Positions 8,927 to 10,885 of a stretch of DNA of 10,885 nt are shown here, in pieces. The stretch comes from Saprospiraceae bacterium UBA7328 (GTDB lineage Bacteria; Bacteroidota; Bacteroidia; Chitinophagales; Saprospiraceae), in NCBI GenBank assembly GCA_002471345.1, contig DKPS01000135.1, positions 1 through 10,885 on the forward strand, read 5' to 3'. The translations under genes and the position numbers were made by a program. Under the pieces are notes generated by a model, which worked only from the letters and a program-made list of their open reading frames with translations, did no database searches and had not been told where the DNA came from. Positions within the stretch are counted from its first letter, which is position 1; each line of letters starts with the position of its first letter.

Positions 8927-9598
8927 TTAAAGAAATGTCTTTGCTGAATCTAGAATATTTAACTTTTTATAAACAATTCCTAAATGAACTGATATCTGGC
9001 CCACCTTCGAGATATCTTTACTCTGTTGAGCGTATTTGATAGCGACTTGATAATTATCAATGGCCCTTCTATAATCTCCTTCTGATTTATCATAATAATC
9101 TGCAAGAAAGAAATAGCTATATGCCTGAAAGTTAGTGAATCCATGTTCCTCATTATAAGTAATGGATTCATTTATCATTTTCAGTTTTTTCGCTCCAAAA
9201 GGTTGAGCACCTGCTAAGTTTCCTTTGACCGAAGCTACATTCATAGGATCAGACCGTGTAAGATCTAAAAGTGAAAGTGCATCTTCAAAGTATTGTATGG
9301 CGTTTACAGTATCTTTTATTGACCAATAGATCATACCTACATTAGCCAGAGACGTTGATATTTGCGCTGTATCATTACTTGATTCACCTATCCCTACGGA
9401 CTTTTTAGAATACTCTAATGCTTTAGAGAGATTACCTTGTTTTTGATAGATCAGACTACTGAGGTTGTAATTATGAGCGACAGAACTGTACATTTTCTTT
9501 TTCTCAGTTACCTCTATGCTCATATTGGCATGTTTTAATGAGCTTTCGTAGTCTCCTTCATTCCAATTAGTAACACCTAGATAATAATGTGATTGCAC
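8927..9598 (-). pseudogene. TPR sensor segment of the hybrid kinase, bounded by in-frame stop codons
   Basis: This is a 223-codon stretch rich in tetratricopeptide repeats: YYLGVTNWNEGDYESSLKHA, NLSSLIYQKQGNLSKALEYS, NVGMIYWSIKDTVNAIQYF, FFLADYYDKSEGDYRRAIDN, and HLGIVYKKLNILDSAKTFL just before the TAA at 8929-8927. It is in the same frame as the kinase part downstream and the signal-like part upstream. Across the TAA, KTFL-stop-KGLEITEGLG continues a helix, and the next TPR (NLADIYAENNQYQKAY) lies in the kinase segment. The GTG at 9598 is the only start-like codon at the upstream edge and looks like chance. TPR arrays in this kinase class sit N-terminal to the membrane helix and are thought to sense or bind partners. 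On its own this piece has no signal peptide and no output domain, so it is best treated as part of a broken gene. Confidence 0.8.
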
Positions 9599-9625
9599 TA
9601 TTCCAGAGTCAAATTTTATCTCTGT

Positions 9626-9835
9626 TCATAATTCAAGAGCTTGATTACAGTATTCTTTTCCTTTTATAGGATCTATAGGATAGTATGTAAAGCAGAGGTC
9701 ATTATAAACTCTTACTCGTTTCTTATCATCAGAGATTTCTGGTAAAAGTTTTTCAAGACGATCTATTCTACTTTGCTGAGATATTAACGGACGTGAGAAC
9801 CACAACATGATAAAAATGGATGCAAAAGCATACAT
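9626..9835 (-). pseudogene. N-terminal signal/anchor and first TPR of the hybrid kinase, ended by a premature TGA
   Basis: This is a 69-codon start of the kinase gene. The ATG at 9835 is the first after an in-frame TGA upstream. Residues 1-18 are hydrophobic (YAFASIFIMLWF) and end near SRPLISQQ, suggesting a signal peptide or anchor, although it lacks the usual basic N-terminus. RIDRLEKLLPEISDDKKRV and VYNDLCFTYYPIDPIKGKEYCNQALEL form the usual lead-in plus first TPR of this family. TGA at 9628-9626 then interrupts, and after it the same frame reads TEIKFDSGIVQSHYYLG, the expected continuation into the next TPR. Restoring this codon and the TAA at 8929-8927 gives a 936-residue protein of ordinary length for TPR hybrid kinases. 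A good Bacteroidota-type promoter lies about 17 bp upstream of the ATG. Confidence 0.75.
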
Positions 9836-9851
9836 AGTATGTATAGTTTCT

Positions 9852-9885
9852 CAAAATTATTTTTCTACAATAAGATTAAATCAAA
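9852..9885 (-). promoter_or_regulatory. Candidate Bacteroidota-type promoter for the hybrid kinase gene
   Basis: Read on the minus strand, TTTG at 9885-9882 and TAATTTTG at 9859-9852 match the Bacteroidota sigma-ABfA pattern (-33 TTTG, -7 TAnnTTTG). The -7 match is exact. The spacer is 22 bp, at the long end of the usual range. Predicted transcription would begin a few bases before the ATG at 9835, giving a short leader. In AT-rich DNA a chance match is possible. Confidence 0.45.
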
Positions 9886-10034
9886 GATGCTCACTTCTTA
9901 TAATGCTCATCTCTAGTTATCAATTTCCATTCAAAATATGTATAAATACATAATATGATTGTTTTTAGTAATAAATTGTCTGAATTCTTGCCTTTTTGTT
10001 TACCCATTCATTCTAATATAATTGAGTCTCTATA

Positions 10035-10053
10035 GGAGTACTCCATTGGCCAA
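10035..10053. promoter_or_regulatory. Adjacent perfect palindromes, candidate operator
   Basis: GGAGTACTCC (10035-10044) is a perfect 10-base palindrome. One base later TTGGCCAA (10046-10053) is a perfect 8-base palindrome. They are noticeably GC-rich against the surrounding AT-rich spacer and lie about midway between the two divergent regulator genes. A protein-binding role is inferred only from symmetry and position. Confidence 0.25.
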
Positions 10054-10102
10054 ATGTCGTACTTAATCATTAAATATTCCTCGATTAAGAAGTTTCTAAT
10101 GT

Positions 10103-10143
10103 ACATCTAAAGTATTGATAATCATGTCTATAAATTTAGATGT
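10103..10143. repeat. Inverted repeat with 9 bp perfect arms, 23-base loop
   Basis: ACATCTAAA at 10103-10111 is exactly complementary in reverse to TTTAGATGT at 10135-10143. It lies 35 bp upstream of the predicted -33 box of the LuxR-HTH gene. It could be an operator for an AraC or LuxR family dimer or a weak hairpin. No T-run follows, so it is not a standard terminator. AT-rich context makes chance occurrence possible. Confidence 0.3.
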
Positions 10144-10177
10144 CCGATAAGAGCAAGTCAATGTCCCAAATCAGTCA

Positions 10178-10206
10178 TTGACAAGGTTATGATGCTTTGA
10201 TATTTG
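10178..10206 (+). promoter_or_regulatory. Candidate promoter for the LuxR-HTH gene
   Basis: TTGACA at 10178-10183 and GATATTTG at 10199-10206 give a -33 TTG and a 7-of-8-base-pair-length near match to the Bacteroidota -7 box TAnnTTTG, with 18 bp between TTG and the -7 box. The predicted start site is roughly 15-20 bases before the ATG at 10232. The -7 box deviates at its first base (G for T), so the call is tentative. Confidence 0.35.
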
Positions 10207-10231
10207 AATCATTATAAAAACACAAATACCA

Positions 10232-10885
10232 ATGATGATGAAAATATCAAAACGAGAAAAGGAGATATTAAACCTCATAGCATATGAGTATACAGCTAAG
10301 GAGATAGCTCAAAAATTATTTATCAGTACACATACTGTTGATACTCACAGGAAGAATCTACAAGAAAAAATGGATGTGCGGAATACTGCAGGAATAATTA
10401 GAAAAGCTTTTGAAAATGGAATTCTCCAAGTATCAAGACCAGGTACTTCTGTTTTTACTTTCTTGGTTATTAGTTTTGTCTTGACCTTTATGGTACCTCT
10501 TAACATTAGTGCTCAATCTTTTGTATCCGGACAATCTGACATCGAGTATAATGAAGTTTTTAAACCTGGACTTACAATACAAAACAAAGCCACGAGTCTA
10601 ATTACTTCAAGTAATCTGAGCGTATATAATAATGCAAATTATCGGTTGGATTTTGGTGTAAGGTCATCCACATTTACAGATGGTTTTCATCATTCATACA
10701 TCCAATCTTGGTATAATAGACCATTAGACTTTTATACAGGAGATGAGAGGCGTATGTCCATTGATTCATTTGGTCGTGTCAATATTTTAGGAGATAATTT
10801 ATTGCCAGATACAATTGTTAGAGTGGCCACTGCCTATGCCGGTAAAAAAGACGTTATTGGGCTATCATCTATCATCTATCATCTA
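10232..10885 (+). CDS. LuxR-type HTH protein with hydrophobic export segment and beta-rich tail-fibre-like region (3' partial)
   Basis: The frame is open from three consecutive ATG codons (10232, 10235, 10238) to the window edge, 218 codons without a stop. An in-frame TGA at 10205-10207 limits it upstream. Residues 6-65 are a LuxR/GerE DNA-binding domain: SKREKEILNLIA, the turn AKEIAQKLFIS, recognition helix THTVDTHRKNLQEKM, and NTAGIIRKAFENGIL. Residues 74-94 are a hydrophobic helix (FTFLVISFVLTFMVPL) ending NISAQS, which resembles a signal peptidase I site. Residues 103-187 are polar and strand-rich (YRLDFGVRSS, RPLDFYTGDERRMSIDSFGRVNILG), like repeats found in tail-fibre or endosialidase-chaperone (peptidase S74) proteins of Bacteroidota. 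The likely topology is HTH in the cytoplasm and tail outside, making a membrane-tethered transcription factor. No receiver domain is present. The C-terminus, and so any S74 self-cleaving domain, lies beyond the window. A 7-base tandem repeat occupies the last 24 bases. Confidence 0.82.
   Translation, partial: MMMKISKREKEILNLIAYEYTAKEIAQKLFISTHTVDTHRKNLQEKMDVRNTAGIIRKAFENGILQVSRPGTSVFTFLVISFVLTFMVPLNISAQSFVSGQSDIEYNEVFKPGLTIQNKATSLITSSNLSVYNNANYRLDFGVRSSTFTDGFHHSYIQSWYNRPLDFYTGDERRMSIDSFGRVNILGDNLLPDTIVRVATAYAGKKDVIGLSSIIYHL
10862..10885 (+). repeat. Heptanucleotide tandem repeat (CTATCAT, 3.4 copies) at the window edge
   Basis: Three perfect copies of CTATCAT (10862-10868, 10869-10875, 10876-10882) plus CTA run to the last base. 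The repeat lies inside the LuxR-HTH reading frame. Because the unit is not a multiple of three, a copy-number change would shift the frame. It may continue past the edge, or may reflect assembly trouble at a contig end. Confidence 0.75.

Larger units (their letters stand above)
9836..10231. other. Divergent intergenic region, about 396 bp, no gene seen
   Basis: This AT-rich stretch separates the leftward kinase gene from the rightward LuxR-HTH gene. I saw no plausible coding frame, tRNA or structured RNA. It holds a promoter candidate at each end and, near the middle, two adjacent short GC-rich palindromes and two longer-spaced inverted repeats (7 bp arms at 10062-10068/10083-10089 and 9 bp arms at 10103-10111/10135-10143). 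It is the natural place for operators of either regulator. Confidence 0.6.

Noticed and set aside
8980..9171. Second minus-strand frame overlapping the TPR region
   Set aside because: The TPR frame is rich in canonical repeats; this frame has no pattern and is offset from it.
8927..9628. Recoding of stop codons (alternative genetic code or selenocysteine) in the kinase gene
   Set aside because: The two interruptions are different codons (TAA and TGA), TAA is used as a normal terminator nearby, and there is no selenocysteine-type hairpin or conserved Cys/Sec context visible.

Overview
The window looks like low-GC chromosomal DNA from a free-living, probably marine or environmental member of the Bacteroidota. 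The evidence is a C-terminal sorting domain of the gliding-motility / type IX secretion (T9SS) type B class, a 3-coathanger stack domain, a TPR / histidine kinase / receiver / AraC hybrid regulator, starts without Shine-Dalgarno sequences, and promoter-like TAnnTTTG boxes. I cannot assign genus or family from this sequence alone.

Layout. (1) Positions 1-842, plus strand: the C-terminal part of a secreted ConA-like lectin protein that ends in a coathanger domain with a Gly-Cys-Asn terminus. (2) 890-6268, plus strand: an intact 1792-residue exported giant protein. It has a signal peptide, three tandem solenoid-like modules of about 370 residues, eight Ig/PKD-like modules of about 70 residues with paired cysteines, and a T9SS type B C-terminal domain. 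(3) 6289-6821, minus strand, convergent: a small multi-pass membrane protein whose first transmembrane helix is out of frame with the rest, consistent with one missing base. (4) 7025-9835, minus strand: one 937-codon hybrid sensor kinase gene interrupted by two in-frame stops (TAA at 8927-8929 and TGA at 9626-9628), giving three fragments in the same frame. (5) 9836-10231: an AT-rich divergent intergenic region with a promoter candidate for each side and short palindromes. (6) 10232 to the window end, plus strand: an open gene of at least 218 codons that starts with a LuxR/GerE helix-turn-helix, continues through a hydrophobic export segment, and leads into a beta-rich tail-fibre-like region. 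A 7-base tandem repeat abuts the window edge.

How the parts relate. The left half encodes cell-surface or secreted proteins, probably adhesive or matrix-forming. The right half encodes two regulators in divergent orientation. The most unusual object is the LuxR-HTH protein, which joins a DNA-binding domain, a membrane segment and an apparently extracytoplasmic beta-rich domain in one chain. The most consequential quality issue is that three disabling lesions (one frameshift, two nonsense codons) fall between 6.7 and 9.7 kb, while the 5.4 kb giant gene is undamaged. Either the right half is decaying or the consensus sequence has errors there. No RNA gene, CRISPR array, insertion sequence or phage integration site was seen.
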